From assembly GCA_021740385.1 (NCBI GenBank), contig JAIOZY010000026.1:1-60949 (forward strand): a DNA stretch of 60,949 nt, read 5' to 3'. Positions 41,654 through 50,664 of the stretch are shown piece after piece. A program made the position numbers and the translations under genes. The notes beneath the pieces were generated by a model. That model saw only the letters and a program-made list of their open reading frames with translations. It was not told where the DNA came from and did no database searches. How positions within the stretch are numbered: position 1 is the first letter of the stretch; each line of letters opens with the position of its first letter. This DNA comes from Prolixibacteraceae bacterium (GTDB lineage Bacteria; Bacteroidota; Bacteroidia; Bacteroidales; Prolixibacteraceae).

Positions 41654-42199
41654 ATGGATACGTTTAATCGTCGTGATTTTTTAAAAACTACCGGTATGGT
41701 TGCCGGTGGTTTGATGTTTATGCCGTGTTGCCGGTACCCCGAACAACCTTATCGTTTCCTTAGTACCGAAGAAGCCGACTGTATTATTGCCCTTACCGAA
41801 CAGATCATTCCCCGCGACAATTATCCGGGTGCTACTGATGCCGGTGTGATTTATTATATCGACCGTCAATTGTCGTCCGTATTTCATTACGATCAACAAA
41901 CTTATCGCAATGGAATTCGATCTATGCAAAAGGCTTGTAATGAAAAATATAAGAGGCTTTTCCAGGATTTGCAAGTGCCTGTCCAGATAAAGATGATGGA
42001 AGAAATGGAAGCTGGAAATTTGAACAGCTACAATTGGCCCGGGGGTAATTTATCGTCGTTCTTTAACCTTGTTATGAAGCATACCATGCAGGCATTTTAC
42101 GGCTCGCCAATTCACGGTGGCAACAAGGATTATGTGAGTTTTGAAATGTTGCAGATTGATTACCCGCTGGTAATCGGGCAAAACCGTTACAATACTTAA
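41654..42199 (+). CDS. Gluconate-2-dehydrogenase subunit-3 family protein
   Basis: The 181-residue protein has a twin-arginine leader, FNRRDFLKTTGMVAGGLM, and then a PCC that could act as a lipobox. The remainder (FLSTEEADCIIALTEQIIPRD, YNWPGGNLSSFFNLVMKHTMQAFYGSP) matches the small subunit of membrane-bound, FAD-dependent gluconate/sugar dehydrogenases, which acts as a Tat hitchhiker partner for the catalytic GMC subunit. Here it precedes exactly such a subunit by 8 bases. The Tat signal means folded export together with the flavoprotein, which has no own leader. Confidence 0.88.
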   Translation: MDTFNRRDFLKTTGMVAGGLMFMPCCRYPEQPYRFLSTEEADCIIALTEQIIPRDNYPGATDAGVIYYIDRQLSSVFHYDQQTYRNGIRSMQKACNEKYKRLFQDLQVPVQIKMMEEMEAGNLNSYNWPGGNLSSFFNLVMKHTMQAFYGSPIHGGNKDYVSFEMLQIDYPLVIGQNRYNT

Positions 42200-42207
42200 G
42201 TCAGGAA

Positions 42208-43866
42208 ATGAAGAACAAACGGGTAAATGCAGTTGTAATAGGTGCCGGTGCCGGAGGGGGCATTGTGGCAAAAGAACTTGCTGTTAGCGGGCTGAGTGTT
42301 GTTTTGTTCGAACGGGGCAAATGGCCGGTTTACGATGAACACCCAACCGATGAGTTGATATCGCAGCGGACCGAAGTACTGGACTCGCCTTTTGGCCCCG
42401 ATCATATAAAAAATCCACGGGTTGTTGTTGAAGCGGATGGCAGGCGCCGTATTGTTACGCCCATCAGCGGTGGATACAGCAACAATGCGGCTTGTGTAGG
42501 TTCGGGTACAGTGAGCTATGGCGCTATGGCCTGGCGTTTTATGGAAGAAGATTTTCAGCTTAAAACGGTTTACGGGCACGTTGAAGGATCTACCCTGGAA
42601 GATTGGCCAATTTCTTACAACAACCTGGAACCCTGCTATGAAAAAGCCGAGTGGGAGATAGGCGTGTCGGGCGATGATGGCCTGAATCTTTTTGCACCGC
42701 CACGCCGCAACAAACAGCCCATGCCGTCGTTTGAATACAATCCAGAAGGTGAACTAATCTACAACGCTGCAAAACGGCTTGGATTACACCCTTTTCCAAT
42801 TCCCATGTTGCGAAATTCGGTGCGGTACAACAACAGGCCTGCCTGTATCCGTAACCGCACATGCTGTGGCTTTGCCTGTCCGGTTGATGCCAAAAACGGA
42901 ACCCACAATACGGTAATCCCCACTGCAATGAGTACGGGTAATTGTGAAGTACGGACTCAATGCATGATTGCCGAAATAGTGGTTGATGACAAGGGACAGG
43001 CTGCAGGGGTAAATTATTTCGACAGCAAAAACAACGGGCATTTTCAACCGGCCGATATTGTTGTTGTTTCGGGCGGAGCCATTGAAACCGCAAGGCTTCT
43101 GCTTAATTCCAAATCGAAATTGTTTCCCCGTGGTGCAGGCAACAACTACGACTGGGTTGGCCGAAATTTGCAGGGACATGCCTATACCGGTGCTTTTGGC
43201 TTGTTCGATTACGATATTCTTGATTTGGCTGGTCCCGGTGCAACTGTTGCACTATGCGACTTTAACCACCACAATCCAGGCATGGTGGGTGGCGGTTTGC
43301 TGGCCAATGAATTCAACCGCTTGCCTTATTTATATTCCAACATCAGACCGCCCGGGTCGGCACGATGGGGTATCGATCACAAAAAATTCCAGTATGAAAT
43401 GTACCGCCGCACTTCGCAGGTTGTGGGGCCAATACAGGAAATGCCCGCTTTTGACTCGCGCGTAACGGTTGATGAAAACGTGAAAGATTACTGGGGATTA
43501 CCCGTCGCGCGCCTTTCCGGTTCGCGCCACCCGCTCGATTACGAAAATTGCAAATTCCTTTCTGCAAAAGCAGAAAAAATTTTGAAAGAAGCCGGCGCGT
43601 ATCATACCTGGCAAAGTGTTGGTGGAAAAGGCTTGAGTGGGGGACAGCACCAGGCAGGAACGGCCCGTATGGGCAACGATAAAAAAACATCGGTGGTTAA
43701 CCGTTTTGGGCAGGTGCATGAAATTGACAACCTCTTTATTGCCGATGGAAGCTTAATGGTTAACAATGGCGGTTTTAATCCGGCGCTTACCATAATGGCC
43801 CTTGGGTATTGGGTAGGCGATTATATTGCAACTAATTTTAGTAGTACGAAATTTCGTGCGGGTTAA
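42208..43866 (+). CDS. GMC-family flavoprotein dehydrogenase, catalytic subunit
   Basis: The 552-residue protein starts with an ADP-binding motif, VVIGAGAGGGIVAKELAVSG, and has typical GMC regions: SGGYSNNAACVG, the GGAIETARLLL strand and the C-terminal active-site stretch GGQHQAGTARMG with the catalytic histidine, followed by ADGSLMVNNGGFNPALTIMA. A CGFACP-type cysteine cluster (GFACPVDAKNGTHNTV preceded by NRTCC) could bind iron-sulfur as in bacterial FAD-glucose and fructose dehydrogenases. No leader peptide is visible, so it should be exported by the Tat signal of the partner subunit. It oxidises a sugar or alcohol in the periplasm and passes electrons to the cytochrome encoded 15 bases downstream. 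Confidence 0.9.
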   Translation: MKNKRVNAVVIGAGAGGGIVAKELAVSGLSVVLFERGKWPVYDEHPTDELISQRTEVLDSPFGPDHIKNPRVVVEADGRRRIVTPISGGYSNNAACVGSGTVSYGAMAWRFMEEDFQLKTVYGHVEGSTLEDWPISYNNLEPCYEKAEWEIGVSGDDGLNLFAPPRRNKQPMPSFEYNPEGELIYNAAKRLGLHPFPIPMLRNSVRYNNRPACIRNRTCCGFACPVDAKNGTHNTVIPTAMSTGNCEVRTQCMIAEIVVDDKGQAAGVNYFDSKNNGHFQPADIVVVSGGAIETARLLLNSKSKLFPRGAGNNYDWVGRNLQGHAYTGAFGLFDYDILDLAGPGATVALCDFNHHNPGMVGGGLLANEFNRLPYLYSNIRPPGSARWGIDHKKFQYEMYRRTSQVVGPIQEMPAFDSRVTVDENVKDYWGLPVARLSGSRHPLDYENCKFLSAKAEKILKEAGAYHTWQSVGGKGLSGGQHQAGTARMGNDKKTSVVNRFGQVHEIDNLFIADGSLMVNNGGFNPALTIMALGYWVGDYIATNFSSTKFRAG

Positions 43867-43881
43867 TAAACTTGAACAGAT

Positions 43882-44919
43882 ATGGCTTCAAAAGCTTTTC
43901 GAAAAATAGTGCTGATTGTTGCTCCGGTTGTAATTTTGCTGGTTGTTGTTCCCGGTGGCGGCTATATCTGGTGGAATAACGCTGTACCTGAAAAAACGTG
44001 CATGCAATGCCACGAGATTGTTCCTTCGGCGGAAGCATGGTATGCCTCGGCACACCGCGACATACGTTGTGTCGAATGCCACGGCACGGCATTAAGCAAC
44101 GGCATTCACAGCCTGAAAGAAAAGGCCGGTATGTTATTTCAGCATACTACAAGAAAAGTAGCGCACGAAGATATCCGTTTGAATGAAATGCAGGTGCTTG
44201 AAACCATGGAACGTTGCTCAAATTGCCATCAGTCGGAATATGCCCGGTGGAATGCAGGGGGGCATGCCATAAACTACCACGAAGTTTTTGAAGACAGCGC
44301 CCATAACGCCATGGAAACCCCTTATTGGGATTGTTTACGCTGTCACGGTATGTTTTACGATGGAAACATCAAAACACTTGTTCGCTATGATCCTGAAATG
44401 CCTGGTGGATGGGCTTTAAAAAACAGGAAACAGGCAAATCTCCCGACCATTCCCTGCCTGGCTTGCCACCAGATACATACCGAAAATGAACCCGTAGGAA
44501 AAATGGCGGGTGAATTGGTTGCAAAGCGCAATCCCGCTGTTCATTTGTATATACGCGCCGATAAACGTTATCAACGGGCCGACAGGTTGTTGCAAATCCC
44601 GATGGTAAACGAACAAGGAGATACAATAGAAGTGAGCAACTACCCTGCCCATAAGTTATGCCTGCAATGCCATTCGCCTAATTTTAAACGGATTGTAAAT
44701 ACCGAGGATGATCGCACACCAACAGGTGTGCACGAGGGTATTTCTTGCACTGCCTGTCACGAAGTACATTCAAACGATGCAACAAACTCATGTGAGAACT
44801 GCCACCCGGCAATCAATAATTGCGGACTGGATGTAAGTCAGATGAATACAACCTACAATAACCCCAACAGTGTCAACAACATTCATTTTGTAAGCTGCGA
44901 AGACTGTCACAGTAAATGA
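43882..44919 (+). CDS. Nine-heme membrane-anchored cytochrome c
   Basis: The 345-residue protein has an N-terminal membrane anchor (about residues 8-31) and nine CxxCH heme sites beginning at Cys40, 63, 112, 151, 192, 260, 289, 304 and 339. The first sites resemble the NapC/NirT-type quinol dehydrogenases. Other histidines, for instance in HAIN and HEVF regions, can provide axial ligands. It stands where a triheme subunit usually accompanies FAD-dependent sugar dehydrogenases, so it likely carries electrons from the GMC subunit to or from the quinone pool or to an extracellular acceptor. Nine hemes instead of three is unusual for this family of enzymes. Confidence 0.9.
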   Translation: MASKAFRKIVLIVAPVVILLVVVPGGGYIWWNNAVPEKTCMQCHEIVPSAEAWYASAHRDIRCVECHGTALSNGIHSLKEKAGMLFQHTTRKVAHEDIRLNEMQVLETMERCSNCHQSEYARWNAGGHAINYHEVFEDSAHNAMETPYWDCLRCHGMFYDGNIKTLVRYDPEMPGGWALKNRKQANLPTIPCLACHQIHTENEPVGKMAGELVAKRNPAVHLYIRADKRYQRADRLLQIPMVNEQGDTIEVSNYPAHKLCLQCHSPNFKRIVNTEDDRTPTGVHEGISCTACHEVHSNDATNSCENCHPAINNCGLDVSQMNTTYNNPNSVNNIHFVSCEDCHSK

Positions 44920-45000
44920 ATATCTGTTTTGTTATTGACAATAATTGCTGTTAATTTTAAGGATTCATAGTTAGGTGGTCATTTATTTTACAACATTTTT

Positions 45001-48000
45001 ATGAAGAGAAGTCTTTTTTTTATTGGTTTTGTTTTTATCAGTCTTTATGTTTTCAGCCAGCGTCCTGTTGCAACAATCGAAAAATTTTCTGATGGTGAAA
45101 TTCCTGTAATTGACGGGCAACCCGATGCTTTGTGGGAAACAAGAGAAGCCTTTGTATGCAATGTGAATTTTGTGGGTGAATCCCCTTCCTTTATCAACAA
45201 CCCGGTTTGGAAAGCAGGCTGGACGGACGATGCCCTATACATCATTGTAGAAATTGACGATGATGAATGGGCCCCTTCGTGGATCACTGGAAACGCAGAC
45301 TGGCTTTCGGATAAAATCGAAATTTATTTCGATGTAAATGCCGTTTTACACAACGGCGAAGGGGCAAATGTAAACGGTAATGGCCATTATCAAATCGCAC
45401 CAAATTTTTCCGAAACGAATGCCGGCCAGTTGTTAACGGGTTATTTTGGCCAGGGGTACCGTTATGAATATGCCAATACTTATAATGGTGAGGGATACAG
45501 TTTGTTTGAATACAAAATACCCTTTTCATCACTCATTGATGATGGCGGGAATCCGTTGAATCCGGTCGAAAGAACAACCATCGGTTTCGATGTGGTTATG
45601 CTGGATAACGACCCGTTGAACAGCGGCAGGCACCGGATCGTTTGGTCGAACAACGGTGCGGTTGATTATGATGGCGATGGCAACACCAGTGAAAGCTGGT
45701 TCAATATGGACGATGTTGGCGAACTTGTTTTTCATGCCGAAGAGCCACCGGCCGATGTTGAAATTATTGCTTTTCAATTAGATGGAATTGAAGGCAATAT
45801 CAATAATAATGAAATAATTGTACCTTTTCCCAAAGGTGCCGATTTGTCGTCATTAACCGCCACATTTGAGATTCCCGAAGGAACCGTTTTGGAGGTGAAT
45901 GGAACAGCACAGCAAAGTGGTGTTACCGTTAATGATTTTTCCGAACCATTAGATTATGTATTAATGAAAGAAGGTGAGGAAGTTGCCACGTATGAAGTTT
46001 ACATCCATTTTTATGTTACAGAACTGTTAGATGCAGTAGCCCCGCTGATTAAAGATAACTGGAGTGTAGGTGCCTGGCCTTACAATGCTTACTATCCTGA
46101 AACAGATGATCCCGATCATCGGCATGGTGTTGTGAATGGCAGGGTAGCTGCAAGTTGCGGGCCTACCGCGGTTTCCAGAGTAATACATTATTGGGAATAC
46201 CCGGTTACCGGGAACAGCAGTGCTACATTTACCGATCGTTACGGGTGCACATACAGTGCCAATTTTGGTGCAACAACTTACCGGTGGGATGAAATGCCCA
46301 ATGCGTTGCATCCCGACGATGACGAGTCGGTTTACGGCCCCGTGGCTGAATTGGTTTATCATGTAGGGACGAGTGCCCTGGATGAACAGGTTACCGGCTA
46401 CTTCGATCTTGCTTATTCACTGCCTGAATATTTCCTGTATGCCGATTCCATCCAAAAATTGTACCGGGAAGACTTTACAAGAAATGAATGGATTACTCTT
46501 TTTAAGCACGAATTGTCGAATGGCAGGCCTATGATTGTATCTGGAGGAACTCCCGAAGGAGGTGGGCACTGGTTTATTTGCGACGGTTACAATGCCGATG
46601 ATGAATTTCATTTCATTATGGGATGGGGTGGCCGTGGCGATGGATATTATGATATTGACAATCCAAACGGTTATTCCGAAGGTGGTGATATCGTGACGGG
46701 TGTAATGCCCCGGGGACACGAATTTGTACCCGGTTTTGTGGCGGAAGAAAGTGAAGCCGAAACCGGCATGTTCACTTTTGAAAATACCACGTGGCAACTA
46801 ACCAACGAAGTGTTAAGCTGGTATTGGGACTTTGGTGACGGGAACAGTTCATCGGAAGAAAATCCGGTGCATCAATACAACGATTCAGGCTATTACACGG
46901 TAACACTCACCGTTAATTCGAGGGAACGTACCAAGAATGTTTCCCATCAAGTCAATTTCATCTCACGGCCTACAGCCAACATTTACCGCCTTCCTGAAGG
47001 GATGGAAATAAACCTCGACGGGGAAATTGATGACTTTTGGAACGAAGTAGCGGCTCATAGTGTAAATAAACCTTTTCTTAATGAATCACCATCATTTATT
47101 TCAAATCCTCTGTGGAAAGCTGTTTGGGACGATGAGGCCCTATATGTACTAATCGAAATAAACGATGACGAATGGGCCCCTTCGTGGATTACCGGCTTGC
47201 AGGACTGGCAGTCGGACAAGCCCGAGCTTTATTTCGATGTTAATGAAGAACTTCACAATGGCGAAGGGGCCGGTTCGGGCGTTTTTGGCCATTTAGAAGT
47301 TAGTACCAACTATTCACAATTGCATGAAGGAGAGACCATGTCTTTCAACCTTTTTGGCCGGCCGGTTGAATATGCAAACACATACAATGAAGAAGGTTAC
47401 AGCGTTTTTGAATATAAAATTTTGTTTGAATCCCTTTGGGATATTGACAGCCAACCGTTGAACCCGTTTGAAAGAAACACCATCGGGTTTGATGTGAACA
47501 TAAATGATAATACACCGACGAATGCAGGGCGAAGCCGGATTGTTTGGGCAAACGACGGAATTGCCGATTACGGTGAAGATGGAAACACCGGCGAAAATAC
47601 AAATACCATGGATGACGTTGGCGAAATCACTTTTGTTCAGGAGGAGATTATAATTTCCCCGAAAATCCTTTCCTTTTCAATTAATGGTGTCGAAGGCTCC
47701 ATTGATGGCAACACGATTCTGGTTGACCTTGGTGCCGTGGACGATTTAACCGGGCTGATTGCCGATTTTACAACATCGGAAGGTGCTGTAGTTGAGGTTG
47801 ATGGGGTTTTACAAGAAAATGGCGCTACGCCAAACAACTTCACAAATCCTGTAGTTTATGTGGTTGAAAATGGTGCAGGTATAACTTCCGAATACACCGT
47901 TGAGGTAGTTGCATCGAACTGGATTGCCGGATATCCCCGGGCTTTAGGCGGGTTTACATCAGCCCGGATAAAAGTTGCATTAAATACAACCGGTACGGTT

Positions 48001-50409
48001 TATTATCTAATTTCAGCAAGCAGCCGGGAATATTCAGCAACAGAAATTTTGCAGTTTGCAACCTCGGAGAATCCCGGGTCAAACATCGCTGCGGGCACTT
48101 TTTCAATTGCTTCGCCCGGTGAAATATATGATCGGCTATTCGAAGAGATGTTTGACCGGAACACGGAATATTACGCTTATTTTATTGCCGAAACCGGCGA
48201 TGGTGAAAACCGGGCTTTTTCAACTGTAAACGAAAAAGTGTTCGAAACACATGCTTTCGAAACGGTTGTGCCGCGTGGCACATCCGATGCAGCCCACGGC
48301 TTCCTGCAATACATTCCCGAAAATTATTATTTATACCCGGAGGAAAAACTTCCGCTGGTGATCTTTTATCACGGGTTAGGTGAAATATCCGATGGAAGTT
48401 ATAATGAATTAATGTACCGGCTAAAACCGGCCGTACCCGAAGGAATTTTTAATATACCTTACGAACATCTGTTGTTTATACCACAGTGCCACACTACCTG
48501 GTGGGAGAGCGCTAATATGCAACAAACTTTTAATTTCATTGAAGAAAAATTCGATTACGACCCAAAACGTGTTTACCTTACCGGACTGAGCATGGGTGGC
48601 GACGGGACCACAATATCCATCGACACTTTTGGCGATAAAGTTGCAGCGGCTGTTACAACCGCTTCTGCCGGAATCATCAGAAATCCCGTACCCGGTATCA
48701 AGGTTTGGGCATTGCATAACAAAGAGGATAACATTGTTGGGGTAGAAAACAGTTACCGTATAGCCGATTCGGTTTTATATGCCGGGGGAAACCCGGTACT
48801 GACCATTTATCCTGAATATGGCCATGATTCATGGAGCGTGTCGTACAACAATCATAAAGTGTGGGATTGGTTGTTTGCTCAGGAAAGGGGAGAACCCTAC
48901 AAAATGGCTTCGGTGATAACTGCACGGGAATTTGGCGAAAACCTGAAAATGGAGGGTAATTCAAACGAATCTGAATGGGCGTTTCCGTATTCCATCGAAA
49001 AGGATGGAGCGGTTGTTGCAAATTTCGACCTGGTTTGGAACGAAGATGAAAAACTTTACATCGCCGTTCAGGTAAACGATGATAATTTAGTGAACGGGAC
49101 CGATGGCGTAAACGTATACATCGATACCGATTACAGCGCAGATGGCTTTGATTCATCAGACAGGAAATATGCTTTTACGCTAAACAGTAATCAGGTTGAT
49201 GGACTGAACAACAGTGCAGACAATAGTAAACATCAGTGGATTGAAACACCGGCGGGGTATTTGCTTGAAGTGCAGCTGGATTTGACCGATTTTGCTTCAC
49301 ACGACATGACCGATGGCCTTACCCGGGGCTACACCCTTGGCTTCGACCTCGAAATTGTTGATGAAACGGGTAATTCGGTATTCTGGTGCGGCGATGCCGG
49401 CAATACAACTTCAACAGAAAATTACGGCACGTTATCACTCATGGGGCACAATAAAAACGGCATCTCTTTCTTTGATCCCGTTGCCGAATTTGCGCACAAT
49501 GCACCGATAATTGACGGTGAAAAAGGTGCAGCCTGGAATAACGACAACCGGCTTGATTTGGATTGGGCATTTACAGGCATGCCCGATGATAATTTTTTCG
49601 GAAATGTTCATTTAATGTGGGATACTACAAACCTGTATGTTTATGCCGGGATTGGCGATGCTGTTGCTGTGACAACAGCCCCGGGAGGCATTGAAGCAAA
49701 CGATCATGTGAATATACTGATCGACATGGATATGGGCGTAAATTCCTTTGACGAAACAACTTATTTTTTCGATGAAAATGATTACCATTTTCAAGTAAAA
49801 CGAACCGGTAACGAAATTACTGTTTTAGATTATCCGGGCCGAAATTCCACGGAAATAGCGAGCAGGGTTGAGTGTGCAACGAAGGAAAGAAGCAACGGTT
49901 GGGTTGTTGAAGTTCGCTTCCCGTTTGAACAACTGTTACCGGGTTACGTTGCCCGTGATGGAAATAAAATACGGTTCGACTTTGTAGTGGGCGATTCCGA
50001 CGATCCGGCCGATGACCGGGTGGATTACCGGGCCCGGCTGGGAAGCAGCCTCAGGCGAAGCCCTGAATTCAAACTGGGTTATTCGGGTAAATATTTTGCC
50101 GATCCCTTTTCGTGGGTTGACATTGCTTTTGATTACGATGAAAAAGAAGTGTCGGCAACAATGCCTTTGCGGATATCAAACAATTATTTTTATCCCAATC
50201 CGGCCAAAAACAAACTGTATTTGAATAAAGCAGATGCAGCGAATGCTGTTGTTGAAATAGTGAGCCCCCTGGGAAATGTATGTTTGCGCAAAACATTAAT
50301 CAGAGGCGAAAAAGAAATTGATATTTCGGGCCTGGAGCAGGGTTTATACATCATCAGGTATACGAATGAATGTAATGTGTTTTCTCAATCGTTTATAATT
50401 TCAAGATAA
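45001..50409 (+). CDS. Giant secreted multi-domain protein: CBM9-like x4, C10 cysteine protease, PKD, alpha/beta-hydrolase, T9SS domain
   Basis: The 1802-residue product begins with a signal peptide (LYVFSQ). Domains in order, with approximate residues: CBM9-like (25-245), Ig-like DUF5018-type (252-345), streptopain-like C10 protease (345-575) with Cys386 in AASCGPTA, His523 in GGGHWFICDG and Trp542 in MGWGGRGDGYY, PKD (585-660), CBM9-like (656-880), second DUF5018-type (882-970), a beta domain (972-1085), an alpha/beta-hydrolase (1086-1300) with Ser1197 in GLSMGG, Asp1243 and His1275, CBM9-like (1299-1480), CBM9-like (1488-1710), and a T9SS sorting domain (1727-1802, FYPNPAKNKLY). CBM9 modules bind chain ends of glucans and xylan. 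The layout suggests breakdown of glycoprotein or feruloylated glycan, but this is inference. The gene stands alone. Confidence 0.85.
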   Translation: MKRSLFFIGFVFISLYVFSQRPVATIEKFSDGEIPVIDGQPDALWETREAFVCNVNFVGESPSFINNPVWKAGWTDDALYIIVEIDDDEWAPSWITGNADWLSDKIEIYFDVNAVLHNGEGANVNGNGHYQIAPNFSETNAGQLLTGYFGQGYRYEYANTYNGEGYSLFEYKIPFSSLIDDGGNPLNPVERTTIGFDVVMLDNDPLNSGRHRIVWSNNGAVDYDGDGNTSESWFNMDDVGELVFHAEEPPADVEIIAFQLDGIEGNINNNEIIVPFPKGADLSSLTATFEIPEGTVLEVNGTAQQSGVTVNDFSEPLDYVLMKEGEEVATYEVYIHFYVTELLDAVAPLIKDNWSVGAWPYNAYYPETDDPDHRHGVVNGRVAASCGPTAVSRVIHYWEYPVTGNSSATFTDRYGCTYSANFGATTYRWDEMPNALHPDDDESVYGPVAELVYHVGTSALDEQVTGYFDLAYSLPEYFLYADSIQKLYREDFTRNEWITLFKHELSNGRPMIVSGGTPEGGGHWFICDGYNADDEFHFIMGWGGRGDGYYDIDNPNGYSEGGDIVTGVMPRGHEFVPGFVAEESEAETGMFTFENTTWQLTNEVLSWYWDFGDGNSSSEENPVHQYNDSGYYTVTLTVNSRERTKNVSHQVNFISRPTANIYRLPEGMEINLDGEIDDFWNEVAAHSVNKPFLNESPSFISNPLWKAVWDDEALYVLIEINDDEWAPSWITGLQDWQSDKPELYFDVNEELHNGEGAGSGVFGHLEVSTNYSQLHEGETMSFNLFGRPVEYANTYNEEGYSVFEYKILFESLWDIDSQPLNPFERNTIGFDVNINDNTPTNAGRSRIVWANDGIADYGEDGNTGENTNTMDDVGEITFVQEEIIISPKILSFSINGVEGSIDGNTILVDLGAVDDLTGLIADFTTSEGAVVEVDGVLQENGATPNNFTNPVVYVVENGAGITSEYTVEVVASNWIAGYPRALGGFTSARIKVALNTTGTVYYLISASSREYSATEILQFATSENPGSNIAAGTFSIASPGEIYDRLFEEMFDRNTEYYAYFIAETGDGENRAFSTVNEKVFETHAFETVVPRGTSDAAHGFLQYIPENYYLYPEEKLPLVIFYHGLGEISDGSYNELMYRLKPAVPEGIFNIPYEHLLFIPQCHTTWWESANMQQTFNFIEEKFDYDPKRVYLTGLSMGGDGTTISIDTFGDKVAAAVTTASAGIIRNPVPGIKVWALHNKEDNIVGVENSYRIADSVLYAGGNPVLTIYPEYGHDSWSVSYNNHKVWDWLFAQERGEPYKMASVITAREFGENLKMEGNSNESEWAFPYSIEKDGAVVANFDLVWNEDEKLYIAVQVNDDNLVNGTDGVNVYIDTDYSADGFDSSDRKYAFTLNSNQVDGLNNSADNSKHQWIETPAGYLLEVQLDLTDFASHDMTDGLTRGYTLGFDLEIVDETGNSVFWCGDAGNTTSTENYGTLSLMGHNKNGISFFDPVAEFAHNAPIIDGEKGAAWNNDNRLDLDWAFTGMPDDNFFGNVHLMWDTTNLYVYAGIGDAVAVTTAPGGIEANDHVNILIDMDMGVNSFDETTYFFDENDYHFQVKRTGNEITVLDYPGRNSTEIASRVECATKERSNGWVVEVRFPFEQLLPGYVARDGNKIRFDFVVGDSDDPADDRVDYRARLGSSLRRSPEFKLGYSGKYFADPFSWVDIAFDYDEKEVSATMPLRISNNYFYPNPAKNKLYLNKADAANAVVEIVSPLGNVCLRKTLIRGEKEIDISGLEQGLYIIRYTNECNVFSQSFIISR

Positions 50410-50664
50410 CAAACTCTTATCAATATCGTCTGAAAAAGAGGCTTTTATAGAATATTCTGTCTTTTTTGAAGTATTTTGTATATAAAAAATCGGAAGGATC
50501 ATTTTACCAATGCATCCAGGTCTTATGTCTTATTTTTTGAGATATATTTGTATTTTAGTTGAAAATAATTTGATGAAAATGAATCAAATTAAGGAAGTGC
50601 TTTATGAGATAGCATAAATATTGGATTTTCAATCCAACATATTTACTAAAAAAAGAATATCTGA
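50410..50664. other. Leader of the restriction-modification operon with inverted repeats
   Basis: TATATTTG at 50543-50550 matches the -7 consensus for hsdR. An inverted repeat AATTTGAT/ATCAAATT (50567-50574 and 50583-50590) and a hairpin TTGGATT-TTC-AATCCAA (50621-50637) follow, the latter 28 bases before the hsdR start. A 14-codon frame from ATG 50572 (MKMNQIKEVLYEIA) lies between; it may be a remnant of a helix-turn-helix regulator or a chance frame. No full gene is present. Confidence 0.5.
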
